Of a stretch of DNA of 64,000 nt, positions 32,585 to 41,277 are shown piece by piece (positions within the stretch are counted from its first letter, which is position 1; each line of letters opens with the position of its first letter). This DNA comes from a virus: the IMG/VR virus record IMGVR_UViG_3300050821_005690, positions 38,450 to 102,449 of that record. One strand, given 5' to 3'. The translations under genes were made by a program, and so were the position numbers. The notes under the pieces were generated by a model. It saw only the letters and a program-made list of their open reading frames with translations. It was not told where the DNA came from and did no database searches.

Positions 32585-32802
32585 TGGACCCGGCCCGGAT
32601 CATTGATCCGTTCTTCCGTGATCTCGATCGGGTCATTCGCGAGAAGCGAGATCTGCGGGTAGAGCAGATGCTTGCGGGTTCCGCTGTTGATTTTGCTGAG
32701 CACAAATGGCAAATAGGCTATCTTCAGGCTTTGCACGACGTCCTCCAATGGGGTGAGGACATCGAGCGCGACCGATACGGACGCAAGCCAGATGCGGCTT
32801 AG
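32584..32802 (+). CDS. hypothetical protein, 72 aa
   Basis: TAATG junction. Helical protein (ARIIDPFFRDLDRVIREKRD; IGYLQALHDVLQW). Unknown. Confidence 0.6.
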   Translation: MDPARIIDPFFRDLDRVIREKRDLRVEQMLAGSAVDFAEHKWQIGYLQALHDVLQWGEDIERDRYGRKPDAA

Positions 32803-32816
32803 GGGGCTTTCACACG

Positions 32817-33338
32817 ATGGCGGAAGGGTCATTGATCGTGCCGAGCAATGTAGCTCGGGCGCGACGCGCGCAGCTTGCTGAACAGCAACCGCAGCGTAAG
32901 GGGCTAGGTCGAGCGGTCCACGATGTGGACCCGATCCAGGAAATCCTCGATCGCATTGGGATCGCGAAACTTGGCGATCCGGTCACTGACCCGAGGGATG
33001 GCAAGCCATGCAAGTTGTTTGGCAACCGCCTTCTGGTCGCCATTTACCAGCGGCCGGAAAAGATGGACGCTGGTGGCGGGAACACCCTCTACCTTTCCGA
33101 TCAGACCCGGCGTGAGGACGAGCACCAGGGAAAGTCCGCCCTCGTGCTCATGATGGGGCATTCCTGCTTCAAGTCGGACGCCATGTTCGATTTTGGTCCC
33201 GACAAGGTCGAGATCGGCGAGTGGATTTCGCTGTGGGTGACCGACGGTCGCAAGATGGTGCTCAATGGCCAACTGTGCCGCATCGTCCGCGATCAGGATA
33301 TCAACATGGGCCTTCCGGCGCCTGACATCGTCTACTGA
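32817..33338 (+). CDS. GroES-like co-chaperonin-type protein, 173 aa
   Basis: Residues ~65-173 show the GroES barrel layout: GNRLLVAIYQRPEKMDAGGG (first strand and mobile loop), GKSALVLMMG, KVEIGEWISLW, DGRKMVLNG, and a closing RIVRDQDI. An N-terminal ~60-residue extension is unusual. Phage GroES-like proteins assist capsid-protein folding with host GroEL, which fits its place near the scaffold gene. Confidence 0.6.
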   Translation: MAEGSLIVPSNVARARRAQLAEQQPQRKGLGRAVHDVDPIQEILDRIGIAKLGDPVTDPRDGKPCKLFGNRLLVAIYQRPEKMDAGGGNTLYLSDQTRREDEHQGKSALVLMMGHSCFKSDAMFDFGPDKVEIGEWISLWVTDGRKMVLNGQLCRIVRDQDINMGLPAPDIVY

Positions 33339-33353
33339 CCGAAGGGGGACAAA

Positions 33354-33611
33354 TTGGCGGATTTTTTAGGCGATCCAAAGCCGGAGCGGGTATTGGGCGG
33401 ACCGAACCTGTCTCATGTGCTTTCAGTCGGTGCGGTGATAACCGAGACCGATCATCGCGGCCTCAACATTGATCCGACTACGGAAATCGCCGTTTGCATC
33501 GGCGTTGACGGCGCCATTGAGCGGGCAATGTTCAAGATGTCTCCGTCAATCGCGCGCGAGTTTGCAGGGCGCATGATCGAAATATGTGACCAAGCCCAAA
33601 AAGGGGAGTGA
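33354..33611 (+). CDS. hypothetical protein, 85 aa
   Basis: TTG start with AGGGGGA upstream. TTEIAVCIGVDGAIERAMFK and SPSIAREFAGRMIEICDQAQ. Soluble. Lies between the GroES-like and scaffold-like genes. Unknown. Confidence 0.6.
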   Translation: MADFLGDPKPERVLGGPNLSHVLSVGAVITETDHRGLNIDPTTEIAVCIGVDGAIERAMFKMSPSIAREFAGRMIEICDQAQKGE

Positions 33612-33614
33612 CCC

Positions 33615-34688
33615 ATGGCTGGGGAAGCGGCAATCGAAGTTCCTGACGACACCATCATTGACGTCGAGGTGGACGCGGGAGAGGGCACGGAAGGCGCTAC
33701 AGGCGCTGGCGAGGGCGCGAAGGGGGCAGGTGAGGGGGGTGCCGTAGTCTCACCAGCGGCCTCGGCTGCCACGACAGACGCCCTTGCAGACGCCCAGGCA
33801 AAGATCGAGGAAGAGCGCCGCCGCCGTGCAGCCGCCGAAGCCACGGCAGCCGCGGAACGCCAGCGTGCGGACCAAGCCACGCGGATGGCGCAGCAGTCCG
33901 AGCAGGAAGCCGCTGCTGCCCGCGAGGCCATTGCCAGTGGCGAGATGACCGCGGTCACGACCGGCCTTGCCAACGCCCAGAAGGCGCTCGCCTCGGCCAA
34001 GGCCGAACTCAAGGCGGCCCATGAATCCGGCGACGTGGACAAGATGGTCGACGCGCAAGAGGCGATCGGCAACGCCACAGCCGAGCTTCGAGATTTCAAC
34101 AACCGCAAGACGGCCCTGGAGTCCGGCAAGCGGACCGGGGTGGGGACCACCGAACCGCGACCGTTCACCACGCTCTCTCCGCTCGAACATTACATCCAAG
34201 CGAGCAATTTTGCCCCAGTGGCCCAGAACTGGCTTCGTGCGCACCCCGAGTGCGCGCCGCCGATCGCGGGTGGCAACGAAAAGAAGAACAACGCGATGAT
34301 GGCGGCACACTACGATGCCGTCGACAAAGGCATTACGCCGAACACGTCGGAGTATTTCGAGCACCTCGAAAAGCGCATTGCTAGCGGCGAGGCTTCGGCA
34401 GCGGCTGACCCGCGATCGAAGGCAGCAGCATCCGTGCCGGCCGCACCGGCCCGCAGGGCGGCGCCATCGGCTCCGCCGACAAATGAACCGCTTGCAGCCG
34501 CGGGCACGCCGGTGCGCTCGATGCGCTCGGTCCGCCTCTCGCCGCAGCAGCAGGAAACCGCGCTCTTTTCCTATCCAGCCAAACCCGGCGAGGACGATGA
34601 TGCGCACCGGCGACGCGCCTTCAAGGTCTACGCGCAAGAGTTTCTGAAGGCCCAGGCCGAGGGGAAAATCGGGCGGCTAACACACTGA
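33615..34688 (+). CDS. scaffold-like protein, 357 aa
   Basis: Acidic, Ala/Glu-rich: a long coiled coil (residues ~50-180, EEERRRRAAAEATAAAERQR), then a middle domain (PLEHYIQASNFAPVAQNWLR) and a short C-terminal helix (AFKVYAQEFLKAQAEGKIGR). Coiled-coil scaffold proteins with a C-terminal capsid-binding helix have this shape and position, after portal and GroES-like genes. Identification is by architecture, not motif. Confidence 0.6.
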   Translation: MAGEAAIEVPDDTIIDVEVDAGEGTEGATGAGEGAKGAGEGGAVVSPAASAATTDALADAQAKIEEERRRRAAAEATAAAERQRADQATRMAQQSEQEAAAAREAIASGEMTAVTTGLANAQKALASAKAELKAAHESGDVDKMVDAQEAIGNATAELRDFNNRKTALESGKRTGVGTTEPRPFTTLSPLEHYIQASNFAPVAQNWLRAHPECAPPIAGGNEKKNNAMMAAHYDAVDKGITPNTSEYFEHLEKRIASGEASAAADPRSKAAASVPAAPARRAAPSAPPTNEPLAAAGTPVRSMRSVRLSPQQQETALFSYPAKPGEDDDAHRRRAFKVYAQEFLKAQAEGKIGRLTH

Positions 34689-34745
34689 TAATCACAGTGT
34701 ATTAGATAATCATTGATTCCGTAATACGGGAAAACGGGGGCTTCG
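34689..34745 (+). promoter_or_regulatory. AT-rich intergenic region with small palindrome
   Basis: 57 nt, much more AT-rich than its flanks, with TATTAGATAAT and a short palindrome CCGTAATACGG before the ribosome site. A local promoter or operator for the 34746 gene is likely. Confidence 0.4.
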
Positions 34746-35330
34746 ATGAATACTCCAACTGGCCAATCCGGCGGCACGAGACCGGGGCAAGGCAAAACGT
34801 CACAGACGGGAACACCGCAGGTGCCGATGGCGGCCCGGCCGACAGAGCATGTCTCGACCGAGAATCTTCGGGCCGAAGACAAGCGCGGAACTGAGCACGT
34901 TCCTCCGCGCGCGCGCACGAGACTGCGCAAGGGCCTTGTGCAGCGGGATGAGTTCTTCGTCCCGATCGAGGAAATCCCGGACGGCCTGACCTATGAGTGG
35001 AAGCGGTTCAGCGTGAATGGCCAGGAAGACCCGTACTACCTCGCCCAGATGCGCGAGCAGGGGTTCGAGCCGGTTCCGCCCTCCCGCCACCCGAGCTGGA
35101 TCCCGCCGGGCTACAACGTCCCGCACATCGTCAAGGGCGGCATGATCCTGATGGACCGGCCGGTCGAGTTCACCAACGAGGCGCGCGCCGAGGCGCACGA
35201 TGCCGCCAACAAGCAGATCAGGGAAGCCGAGCAGCGTTTGGGTAAAACCCCTGTAGGCGAAATGATCCGCGAGGCTCCGAAGGTAATCAAGGAAATCGGC
35301 CGCATGGTGCCGATGGCAATCGAGGAATGA
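34746..35330 (+). CDS. virion-associated hypothetical protein, 194 aa
   Basis: Pro/Gly-rich disordered start (to ~60), then a compact domain (GLTYEWKRFSVNGQEDPYYL; MREQGFEPVPPSRHPSWIP; GGMILMDRPVEFTNEARAEA). In other phages a protein of this type lies between scaffold and major capsid genes. It is far too small and not capsid-like itself. Confidence 0.6.
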   Translation: MNTPTGQSGGTRPGQGKTSQTGTPQVPMAARPTEHVSTENLRAEDKRGTEHVPPRARTRLRKGLVQRDEFFVPIEEIPDGLTYEWKRFSVNGQEDPYYLAQMREQGFEPVPPSRHPSWIPPGYNVPHIVKGGMILMDRPVEFTNEARAEAHDAANKQIREAEQRLGKTPVGEMIREAPKVIKEIGRMVPMAIEE

Positions 35331-35836
35331 TCTCCCGCCGCTTCTTTCTCACGGGTGCTCTGGCGGCGCCAGTCGTGGTTGCCGCCAGCAACCTCGTGCC
35401 GCTCCGGGGCATCAAGTTCGATCCGATCATGCGTGTTCAATCATGGCCGATCGGGGAGAGCGCTTTCGGCGCATATTGGTCGCATGAAGGACCGCTGTCG
35501 AAGATCGGCGCCGTCGAAGAGACTATGCGGGAGATGTTCGGCGCCGCGTATCACCAGAAGATCGATTTTCCTATGCCCGGGGGGCCGATGTCCATTTTGG
35601 GTGTGCGGCCGACATTCGAGGAATGCGCGGAGCATCACCGGATGGCTAATAGTGGGTACGGGCCGAACGATCCACCCCCCAGGCGTTTTGCTTACAGAGG
35701 CGGCGTCGTCCGTCCTGATTCTGCTTATCCTCTCGAAGAGCAGAAGCGGGACATCGATCGCTACAAGGCGTATCACACCAGATCGACCAGGGCGCTTCGC
35801 AAACAGCTTGCCGAAATCTGCCATTGGGGCGCCTGA
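35327..35836 (+). CDS. exported protein with Tat-like leader, 169 aa
   Basis: MISRRFFLTGALAAPVVVAA is an RRxFL leader with Ala-rich core. The mature part is a mixed domain with FGAAYHQKIDFPMPGGPMSI and a helical end. ATGA overlap with the gene before. Its place in the virion module is unexpected for an exported protein. Confidence 0.65.
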   Translation: MISRRFFLTGALAAPVVVAASNLVPLRGIKFDPIMRVQSWPIGESAFGAYWSHEGPLSKIGAVEETMREMFGAAYHQKIDFPMPGGPMSILGVRPTFEECAEHHRMANSGYGPNDPPPRRFAYRGGVVRPDSAYPLEEQKRDIDRYKAYHTRSTRALRKQLAEICHWGA

Positions 35837-35891
35837 CAAGTGATATAAAGGCCTCCGGGGAATCGGATGCGGAGCGGGGGCTTAGCGGAGG

Positions 35892-36596
35892 ATGTCGTAC
35901 GACTACAACGGCTTCGTTCAGTCGCTTGCGGGCATGCTCGTCATCCCCGCGACTAACACCGACTTCCTCACCAACCTTCCGAACGTCATCGACGACGCCG
36001 AGCAGCGCATCTACCGCGAGCTTGATCTTCTAGCGACCATCGTTCGCCAGACCGGCGCGTTTACCATGAACAGCCGCAACTTCATCCTGCCGAGCGGGGC
36101 GGGGCGGTTCGTGGTGACTGAGTCCATGAGCGTCATCGATCTTAGCGGCGCCCGCCGCGCCTTGATTCCGGCCTCGCGCGAGTACATCGACTTCGTCTAC
36201 GGATCGGACACGCCGAACACCACGCCATCCTACCCCGAATACTACGGGATGCTCACCGACCAGACGGTCCTTGTCGGACCGCCGCCGGACTCGGCCTACA
36301 CAGTTGAGGTGACCGGGACCATCCGGCCAACGCCGCTCTCGCCCACCAACACGACCACGTATCTTACGAACTACCTGCCGGATCTGTTTTTGGCCGAGGC
36401 TATGATCTTCGGCTACGGCTACATGAAAGACTTCGGGGCAATTGCGGACGATCCGCAGGGGTCCGCTAGCTGGACGAAGCACTACCAAGACTTGTGGCAG
36501 TCGGCCAACACCGAGGAGCAGCGCAAGCGCTACGCCTCGATGGTCTGGAACAGCAAGCAGCCGTCACCGATCGCAACGCCGCCGCGAGCGCAATAG
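35892..36596 (+). CDS. head-tail adaptor (gp4-like), 234 aa
   Basis: LPNVIDDAEQRIYRELDLLA, then PASREYIDFVYGSDTPNTTP, YYGMLTDQTVLVGPPPD and a closing YLPDLFLAEAMIFGYGYMKD fit the P22 gp4-type adaptor family that extends the portal channel. Size and position support it. Confidence 0.75.
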   Translation: MSYDYNGFVQSLAGMLVIPATNTDFLTNLPNVIDDAEQRIYRELDLLATIVRQTGAFTMNSRNFILPSGAGRFVVTESMSVIDLSGARRALIPASREYIDFVYGSDTPNTTPSYPEYYGMLTDQTVLVGPPPDSAYTVEVTGTIRPTPLSPTNTTTYLTNYLPDLFLAEAMIFGYGYMKDFGAIADDPQGSASWTKHYQDLWQSANTEEQRKRYASMVWNSKQPSPIATPPRAQ

Positions 36597-36617
36597 GACG
36601 AGTCATAGAAAGGTAGC

Positions 36618-36929
36618 ATGAAAATGCTTGCAGACGCACCGTTTTCGCTTCCTCGAAATGACACAGGCGGAGGTGTCACTAGAGCAACGGTTGACGACCT
36701 TATCCTCTATTTTGCAAATAACCTTCATCTTTTGCTCGTCGAATTAGATGGTGGATTACAAGAAAACTTTCCAGGAATTGTGTCGACAGATTCAGAGACC
36801 ATCCCTGGCGTTCCGACGCGGCGGCATGAGGGGCAGAAAGGCGAAATCGTTGATGCTCTGGAGGAATGCCGAAAGCTGGTATGGCGAGCCAAGAAAATGG
36901 TTGCCTCGCGCATGCCTGCCGTAAAATGA
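36618..36929 (+). CDS. low-GC hypothetical protein, 103 aa
   Basis: Base composition is clearly lower in GC than flanking genes, roughly 45% by eye, with A/T-ending codons common. ATVDDLILYFANNLHLLLVE helix, then a polar C-terminus. The composition suggests recent acquisition. Function unknown. Confidence 0.6.
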   Translation: MKMLADAPFSLPRNDTGGGVTRATVDDLILYFANNLHLLLVELDGGLQENFPGIVSTDSETIPGVPTRRHEGQKGEIVDALEECRKLVWRAKKMVASRMPAVK

Positions 36930-36938
36930 GGGGGAACC

Positions 36939-37925
36939 ATGGCCGACCCACAAACCAGTAACCTTGGGTTTTACGTTCCGACCCGTGGTTCAGATTCGGG
37001 CACTTGGGACTCCCCAGTAAATGCGAATTCCTCTGCGCAAGACTCGATGTTCGCGAACGTGGCGACGCTGTCGCTTTCTAATGCCAATGTGACCTTGAGC
37101 ACGCCGCCGAACAGCGGCGCCGCGTGGTCAGGCCCGTATCAGTCGCAGAGCGCCTTGATCAAATGCACCGGGGTGATCAGCGCCAACATCACGATCACGA
37201 TCCCTCGCGCTGGATATTTCATCTTTTGGAACCTGTGCACCATCGCGAGCGGCGCCCCGGCCGGTTCTACTGGCTTCTACATCCTGGTGGGGAGCGCCGC
37301 CCCCGGGAAATTGATCGGCCTTCCCCCAGGCGAGATGTGCCACGCCTTCTGTGACGGCGTCGATCTGAACTACGTTAACATGGGGCGCGTCGGCTCAGCG
37401 CTGGACCTGCATGGCGTGCAGACCGTACCTACCTGGATCGCGGCCTGCACGTTTCTGCCGTTTCTGCTCAAAGATGGTACAAACTACACCAACGCGGCCT
37501 TTCCAACCCTGGCCGGTGTGATCGGGACCAAATTCGGGGGGACCCCGGGCCTCAACTTCAATGTTCCCGACGAGCGGGAAAGAGCGCGCATCGCCTATGA
37601 CCCGGGCGCTGCCACTGGGCGCCTGAGCAGTGTTATCGGCGACGGCATGGGAGATCACGGGGGCGATCAGTTTTTGCAAAGTCACAACCATGGCGCATCT
37701 GTCAGCGACCCCCAACACAGTCATAATGTTAGTGTTCCCAGGCTTGTAGGCGCGAACACGGGTGGCGCCGGCAACAGCAATCTTTTGGGGAGCGCCACCA
37801 GCGCCAGCGTTACCACTGATCCGGCTTCTACCGGCATCGGTGTCAACATAAGCAGTTTTGGCTCTGGCGGCTCGCAAAATGTTCAACCTTCGATCATCTC
37901 GTTCTTGCCGCTGATCAAGACGTGA
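36939..37925 (+). CDS. tail-collar fibre protein, 328 aa
   Basis: C-terminal GLNFNVPDERERARIAYDPG, HNHG/HSHN histidines and the final GGSQNVQPSIISFLPLIK are the phage tail-collar domain, which forms trimeric fibre tips with metal-binding His. The N-terminal ~150 residues are a beta domain (FYVPTRGSDSGTWDSPVNAN). Likely receptor-binding or collar spike. Confidence 0.8.
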   Translation: MADPQTSNLGFYVPTRGSDSGTWDSPVNANSSAQDSMFANVATLSLSNANVTLSTPPNSGAAWSGPYQSQSALIKCTGVISANITITIPRAGYFIFWNLCTIASGAPAGSTGFYILVGSAAPGKLIGLPPGEMCHAFCDGVDLNYVNMGRVGSALDLHGVQTVPTWIAACTFLPFLLKDGTNYTNAAFPTLAGVIGTKFGGTPGLNFNVPDERERARIAYDPGAATGRLSSVIGDGMGDHGGDQFLQSHNHGASVSDPQHSHNVSVPRLVGANTGGAGNSNLLGSATSASVTTDPASTGIGVNISSFGSGGSQNVQPSIISFLPLIKT

Positions 37926-37929
37926 TCTC

Positions 37930-40188
37930 ATGGCCTTCGGCTCAGTCACATTGCAGCCCGGCGTCAATGTCGAAAAGACGCCCACGACTCTGCGCGCGAG
38001 CTATGCCGTCTCCAGCCTCGTTCGCTTCCGCGATTCTCTGATCCAGAAGTTAGGCGGCTGGCTCCGCTTTTATCCGTTCTCGGTCTCCGGGGTTCCGCGC
38101 GAGCTGCATTCGTGGCAGGACCTGAACAACAACAAGTATCTGGCGATCGGCACCACGACGCAGCTTGCTAAGCTCAGGGGCGGCCAGCTTGCCGACATTT
38201 CGCCGGAAACTCTGACTTCAGACATACCGCCGAACATCTCGACCACGATCAACAGCCCGACCGTCGCCATCGTTGATCCGAATGCCAGCGGCATCAGCGT
38301 CAATGACAGCGTGTTCTTCAATGTCCCGGTGTCGATCGGCGGCCTGATCCTGTTCGGGCTCTACCCGGTCACCTTGGTGACGGGCGCTACCTCGTATCAG
38401 ATCACCGCGTCGAAGAACGCCACCGCCACCTGCACCAACCCGACCGTCACGAATGGCACGACGGCGGCGGGCAATCCAACGCTGAATTTCGCGGCCACTC
38501 CGACATGGTGGCTGCCGTTCATGGTGGTCGCCGACATCACGACACCGGCGGCCATTCCGACGGGGACCTATCTCACGGCGGCGGGCGGCACGACGGCGAC
38601 CATGGACGTCAATGCGACCGCGCCCGGCGTTGGCAATGGCGACAGCATCGTCGTTGCCAGCATCCCGGTGTTCCAAACCACAATCGGCTCCAGCGCTGTA
38701 CTCGTAAAGTTCATTGCTCACGGCCTGAGCGTAGGAAGCACGTTCGTTCTGCAAATCCCGGTCACACTCGGCGGCATCACGCTGGCCGCCGGGCTTTACA
38801 CCGTCACCGCAATCATCGACGCCAATACCTTCCAGATTGCCGCGATGGCGCAGGCCACGAGCACGGTCACCGTGGCCATGAACAACGGCAATGTGGAGCT
38901 TGTTTATTACATCTCCATTGGCCCTCCACCCGCTGGCGTTGGCTTTGGTCTCGGCCCCTTCGGCACTGGCGGTTTTGGTCTAGGAACTGGGGGCGGGGTG
39001 CTGACCGGGACAGACATCGCCGCCACTGATTGGACTCTCGACAATTGGGGCGAAATTCTCATCGCCTGTCCGAAGAACGGGGGGATTTTCTACTGGGACC
39101 CGACATCCGGCTTCGCCAATGCGCAGATCATTCCGGGTGCCCCGCCTTTCAATACCGGCATATTCGTCTCGACCTCGGCGCAAATCCTCATCGCCTTTGG
39201 CTCGTCGATCAGCCAAGGCGTCGGCGTTCAGCAACAATTGCTGCTCGTGCAGTGGAGCGATGCGGGTAATTTCTTCCAGTGGACACCGAGCGCCACCAAT
39301 CAGGCGGGCAACTTCACTATCCCGACCGGCTCGGCGCTGATTGCTGGCTTGGCTACTCCCAATCAGAATTTGCTGTGGACCGATCTCGACCTGTGGGCGA
39401 TGAATTATCTCGGGCCGCCATTGGTCTACGGCTTCAACAAGATAGGTGCTGGCCTCGGGGCGGTGAGCTTGCATTCAATGCAGCAATTGCGTGGGTCGAT
39501 ATTCTGGATGAATGCGACCAACTTTTGCGCCTACACGGCCTCGGGCCCGAGCGTTATCCCCTGCCCGGTCTGGGATGCGGTGTTTCAAAATATCAACACC
39601 GCATTTTTGCAGAACGTGCGGGCAATGCCGAACACGTCCTACAACGAGGTGGGGTGGTTCTATCCGAGCGCGGCCAGCGTGTCGGGTGAGAACGACTCCT
39701 ACGTCAAGTTCAATATCACCGACCCGGGTGCGCCGTGGGATTACGGGCCGATGCAGCGCTCGGCCTGGATCGATCAGGGCATCCTCGGCCCTCCGATCGG
39801 AGCCACTTCCACCGGGATCATCTACCAGCACGAGACCAGCCCGGACGCCGACGGCTCGCCGCTGATGCCGAGCTTCACGACCGGCTTCTTCTACCTCGAA
39901 GAGGGCGAGCAATTTGTCACCGTGGATCAGGTTATCCCTGATTTCAAATGGACGACGTTCCCTGCCGGGGGAACATCTGCCCAGATTCAGCTTAGCTTCA
40001 ATGTAGTCGACTATCCTGGTGACCCGCCGAGGGTTTATGGTCCATATACGGTGACTTCGACAACGAAGTTCATTCCGACCCGGTTCCGGGGGCGTCTGAT
40101 GAGCGTCACGGGTAAGTCCAGCGACATCGGCAGCTTCTGGAGGCTAGGGAGTATAAAATACAGGTATGCACCGGCGGGACGGCGATGA
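37930..40188 (+). CDS. long tail protein (gp10-type stabilisation protein), 752 aa
   Basis: SVTLQPGVNVEKTPTTLRAS followed by SSLVRFRDSLIQKLGGWLRF and ELHSWQDLNNNKYLAIGTTT is the start of the P22 gp10-like tail hub or stabilisation family. The middle ~250 residues are Thr/Gly-rich beta inserts. Near the C-terminus: YNEVGWFYPSAASVSGENDS. It would plug or extend the head-tail channel below the adaptor. Confidence 0.75.
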   Translation: MAFGSVTLQPGVNVEKTPTTLRASYAVSSLVRFRDSLIQKLGGWLRFYPFSVSGVPRELHSWQDLNNNKYLAIGTTTQLAKLRGGQLADISPETLTSDIPPNISTTINSPTVAIVDPNASGISVNDSVFFNVPVSIGGLILFGLYPVTLVTGATSYQITASKNATATCTNPTVTNGTTAAGNPTLNFAATPTWWLPFMVVADITTPAAIPTGTYLTAAGGTTATMDVNATAPGVGNGDSIVVASIPVFQTTIGSSAVLVKFIAHGLSVGSTFVLQIPVTLGGITLAAGLYTVTAIIDANTFQIAAMAQATSTVTVAMNNGNVELVYYISIGPPPAGVGFGLGPFGTGGFGLGTGGGVLTGTDIAATDWTLDNWGEILIACPKNGGIFYWDPTSGFANAQIIPGAPPFNTGIFVSTSAQILIAFGSSISQGVGVQQQLLLVQWSDAGNFFQWTPSATNQAGNFTIPTGSALIAGLATPNQNLLWTDLDLWAMNYLGPPLVYGFNKIGAGLGAVSLHSMQQLRGSIFWMNATNFCAYTASGPSVIPCPVWDAVFQNINTAFLQNVRAMPNTSYNEVGWFYPSAASVSGENDSYVKFNITDPGAPWDYGPMQRSAWIDQGILGPPIGATSTGIIYQHETSPDADGSPLMPSFTTGFFYLEEGEQFVTVDQVIPDFKWTTFPAGGTSAQIQLSFNVVDYPGDPPRVYGPYTVTSTTKFIPTRFRGRLMSVTGKSSDIGSFWRLGSIKYRYAPAGRR

Positions 40189-40403
40189 CGGCGGCGCTCG
40201 TGACATCCTGGCGATTGGCGGTGCGCCTGGGGGCAAATCCGCACAGGGGCATGCCTATGCCTATGCCTGCTTTGGGCGACAAGCCGGTCGATGCGGTAAT
40301 CGAAATTCGCACGCCGCTAGGGAAAATGTCCTGGCCGCTCGTGCCGGATGGGGCGAGGACACAGGGGGCCGACAAGTGGCGGACACTACGACGCCTTTCG
40401 TAA
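40185..40403 (+). CDS. hypothetical protein, 72 aa
   Basis: ATGA overlap with the tail protein. MTAALVTSWRLAVRLGANPH, then AVIEIRTPLGKMSWPLVPDG. Overlaps the next gene by 28 nt in another frame. Unknown. Confidence 0.55.
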   Translation: MTAALVTSWRLAVRLGANPHRGMPMPMPALGDKPVDAVIEIRTPLGKMSWPLVPDGARTQGADKWRTLRRLS

Positions 40404-40561
40404 GCCCGGAGCAGGACTCGTCTTTTGCGTCCGCCGCGGCGCAAACTCCGCCTGCCTCGGGTGGCGATGTGACCAACATCAACTCGACCTTGCAGACCAT
40501 CGTGCAAAATCTTTCTCAGTTGCTTGCCGCCATCAATGCCCTGATCCAGGACGCCACCTGA
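40376..40561 (+). CDS. hypothetical virion-type protein, 61 aa
   Basis: GTG start with AGGGGG upstream. VADTTTPFVSPEQDSSFASA, then a C-terminal helix (LQTIVQNLSQLLAAINALIQ) like fibre trimerisation helices. A frameshift fusion with the overlapping gene is conceivable but its own start looks good. Confidence 0.6.
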   Translation: MADTTTPFVSPEQDSSFASAAAQTPPASGGDVTNINSTLQTIVQNLSQLLAAINALIQDAT

Positions 40562-41220
40562 TGGCCCTCACCGATGTCAATTCAACGCTGAAGAATATCG
40601 CGGTGGCCCTGTCGAAGATCATCGTCGCAACCAAGAAGCTGGGAACGACTCTCGCCACTACGATTGCCGGGATCAGGTCTTCCATCGCCACCATCCAGGC
40701 GACCACCGGCCTGATCTACCTCGGCACCGTCAGTGTTTCCGCTGGCGCCATCACTGACACAACGATCGTCGCCGCCAACAACGCAAAATATCGGTCGTTC
40801 CAGTTCGTGTTTAAGAACATTCAGGATTCCGTGGGGAATAGTGGTCTGAGGTGGCGATGGCACTCGGGCGGGTCATTTCAGACGACCAGCTATAACTCTG
40901 TGTCGACTGGCTCGGTCTCGACCGGCCCCAGCCCATTTACGAGTGTGGACGGAACTTTCATCCGCCTTGGCGTGACGGAGTTAAGCACGAACGCCGACAT
41001 CGGGTCTTCTGGCGTCCTGATTGCGTCTAATCTTGCCAGCACAACGGCGTACAAGCCGGTGACCGGAACATCGTTTAGCTCCGATGGTGGCGTTTACACC
41101 ACCTACAGCATCGGCGGATATTGGCACGGTGGCCTTGGGACAATCGACGGATTCCAAATCGTCACCGGGGGTGGCTCTACGCTTGTTTCCGGCAGCGTCG
41201 ATATTTACGGAATCCTGTGA
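40561..41220 (+). CDS. tail-fibre-like protein, 219 aa
   Basis: Starts on the previous stop (TGATG). Helical N-terminus (LKNIAVALSKIIVATKKLGT), then a Ser/Gly-rich beta domain closing with GSVDIYGIL, a pattern common at the ends of phage tail proteins. Confidence 0.65.
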   Translation: MALTDVNSTLKNIAVALSKIIVATKKLGTTLATTIAGIRSSIATIQATTGLIYLGTVSVSAGAITDTTIVAANNAKYRSFQFVFKNIQDSVGNSGLRWRWHSGGSFQTTSYNSVSTGSVSTGPSPFTSVDGTFIRLGVTELSTNADIGSSGVLIASNLASTTAYKPVTGTSFSSDGGVYTTYSIGGYWHGGLGTIDGFQIVTGGGSTLVSGSVDIYGIL

Positions 41221-41277
41221 GCCATGCCATGATAGAAGGGGTCTTGCGAATCTGCGCTCCTACCGGAGGTAAGGGCA

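Noticed and set aside
40185-40561. Programmed frameshift joining the 40185 and 40376 genes
   Set aside because: The second gene has its own GTG with AGGGGG and no slippery heptamer was noticed in the 28-nt overlap.
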